Program-made: the position numbers and the translations under genes | Part shown: piece by piece, positions 58,890 to 60,000 of the stretch | How positions within the stretch are numbered: the first letter of the stretch is position 1 | How the letters are laid out: the number at the start of each line of letters is the position of its first letter | The notes under the pieces: generated by a model | What the model was told of the DNA's origin: nothing | What the model saw: only the letters and a program-made list of their open reading frames with translations | The model's database searches: none | Assembly: GCA_950295325.1 (NCBI GenBank) | Contig: OX485806.1 | Location: 22,446,001 to 22,506,000, forward strand | DNA length: 60,000 nucleotides | Source of the DNA: Polytrichum commune | Lineage: Eukaryota; Streptophyta; Polytrichopsida; Polytrichales; Polytrichaceae | Reading direction: 5' to 3'

Positions 58890-59215
58890 AGTCTTAAATG
58901 ATTACTTTTTAAACCTAGCCCACTTCTCCTAGGATACGAAACACGAATAGTACGAGATGGTTAGCAAAGGCCTTAGCTGCTTTTCTCACCATTTTCAGAG
59001 CTCGTATGAATAATTTATTCATTATCAAAGTGGAAAATGTTGTGCTCACTCAATGGTCATATAGGTCCCCCCTAATTATGTTGACTACTGAGTTTAGAAT
59101 GATTATCATACTATGAGCACTGAGTCCAATCTTTTTTAAATGCATATTATCAGTACATGTTCTTGGAGCCACACCTAAGCACATACCACTCAAATATAGC
59201 TGTCCATTTAAGTAA
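58890..59215 (+). mobile_element. Family A long copy downstream of the hydrolase gene
   Basis: TAAATGATTACTTTTTAAAC, AATTATGTTGACTACTGAGT and GCACATACCACTCAAATATA. Parallel to the copy at 57730-58075 only about 1.1 kb away, so two direct copies flank exon 2 of the hydrolase. Confidence 0.7.
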
Positions 59216-60000
59216 CCATAAGTAGCATTGGGATGTTGAAATTTCTCGACTCTTGTACAAGTTTAACTTATTCTATGACCTTACAACTATGATTCAAACA
59301 ACTTACAAACAAGGGAAAATGAAAATATGGTTATGTTTGACATATGTGGTACTGAAGGTAAACGGGAAATATCTTCAACATGGTCAACAATCAACATATT
59401 TTGGGGAACTTCCTTACGGCTCACTGTGAGTGGAGTTTGATAGTTCATAATTTGAGCTTCGCTCCAAAATTTTCTGGGATTGATCCTAGCTTCTACAACA
59501 CTAGTGGACACACTCTAATTTCAACCTTGCAAATCCTAGCAGTGTAAAGCGGCAAATAATGAGATATAACCAAATAAGGGCCATCTTAGTTCCTTACATG
59601 CGTTGATTCGATTGGAGAGATGTATTCATTTAGTGTGCTGATTTTTAAACAGTCACGTTTCACACAATTAGCTAAAAAGTAACATCTCTGTACGTCACCT
59701 CGAGGCCCAAAATGGGCCTCTGGGACCTTTAAAGGGCCTTAAGTATCATCATCATCACCGCAGGTTCTCTCTAGTAGTAGAACCAATCAGGCACAATCTC
59801 TCGCTACTAATTCTAATTCTTTTGGTTGCTTGGAACCAGACTAATTGAATATGTTGCAGCATCATATGTGCATGATCCTAAAACTCTTCCATAGTTTCAT
59901 CTCCTCAAGATTTTTACAGATACAAGTCAATATCCTACAACTCTAATTAGTGCTAATGGGTAGAATATGTAGTCCTGGTATACACACGAAATAATTCATT
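59216..60000. other. Window edge, no gene recognised
   Basis: No splice-linked frame or family motif. A short (ATC)n tract lies at about 59742-59757. Confidence 0.4.

Overview
This window is nuclear DNA from a land plant. The genes are split by GT-AG introns, two of the proteins look organelle-targeted (a plastid Rossmann protein and mitochondrial processing peptidase beta), and the spacers are AT-rich and full of transposon relics. I cannot name the species. The peptidase differs enough from the flowering-plant sequences I know that a non-flowering lineage is plausible, but this is inference.

Layout. (1) 343-5910, plus strand: eight-exon NAD(P)-binding Rossmann protein of 289 residues with a plastid-type N-terminus. 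(2) 7672-12226, minus strand: eight-exon mitochondrial processing peptidase beta subunit, 486 residues, with its zinc site intact; it converges on gene 1. (3) 16653-22929, minus strand: four-exon GDSL esterase/lipase, 327 residues, with an unresolved N-terminus. Exon 2 is bracketed by two near-identical miniature transposons, one of which sits on the splice donor. (4) 23-55 kb: repeat-rich spacer with no complete gene that I recognise. (5) 55485-58522, plus strand: two-exon alpha/beta hydrolase, 239 residues, whose intron contains a tandem array built from copies of the 3' end of exon 1. For all four genes I joined the exons by hand; every junction keeps the frame and the catalytic or binding motifs come out intact. 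There is no sign that the four genes share a pathway.

Repeats dominate the rest. At least nine dispersed families can be followed by eye. They include an 8-bp-TSD MITE with G-run ends, a CACTA-type MITE, a likely 2-kb solo LTR with a 5-bp duplication, foldback elements and nested insertions with recognisable empty sites elsewhere in the window. The least expected structures are the MITE pair around GDSL exon 2, the intronic array of splice-donor copies in the hydrolase, and a run of ten or more short hairpins at 43.25-43.75 kb whose arms change in a compensatory way around a constant GTCT loop.
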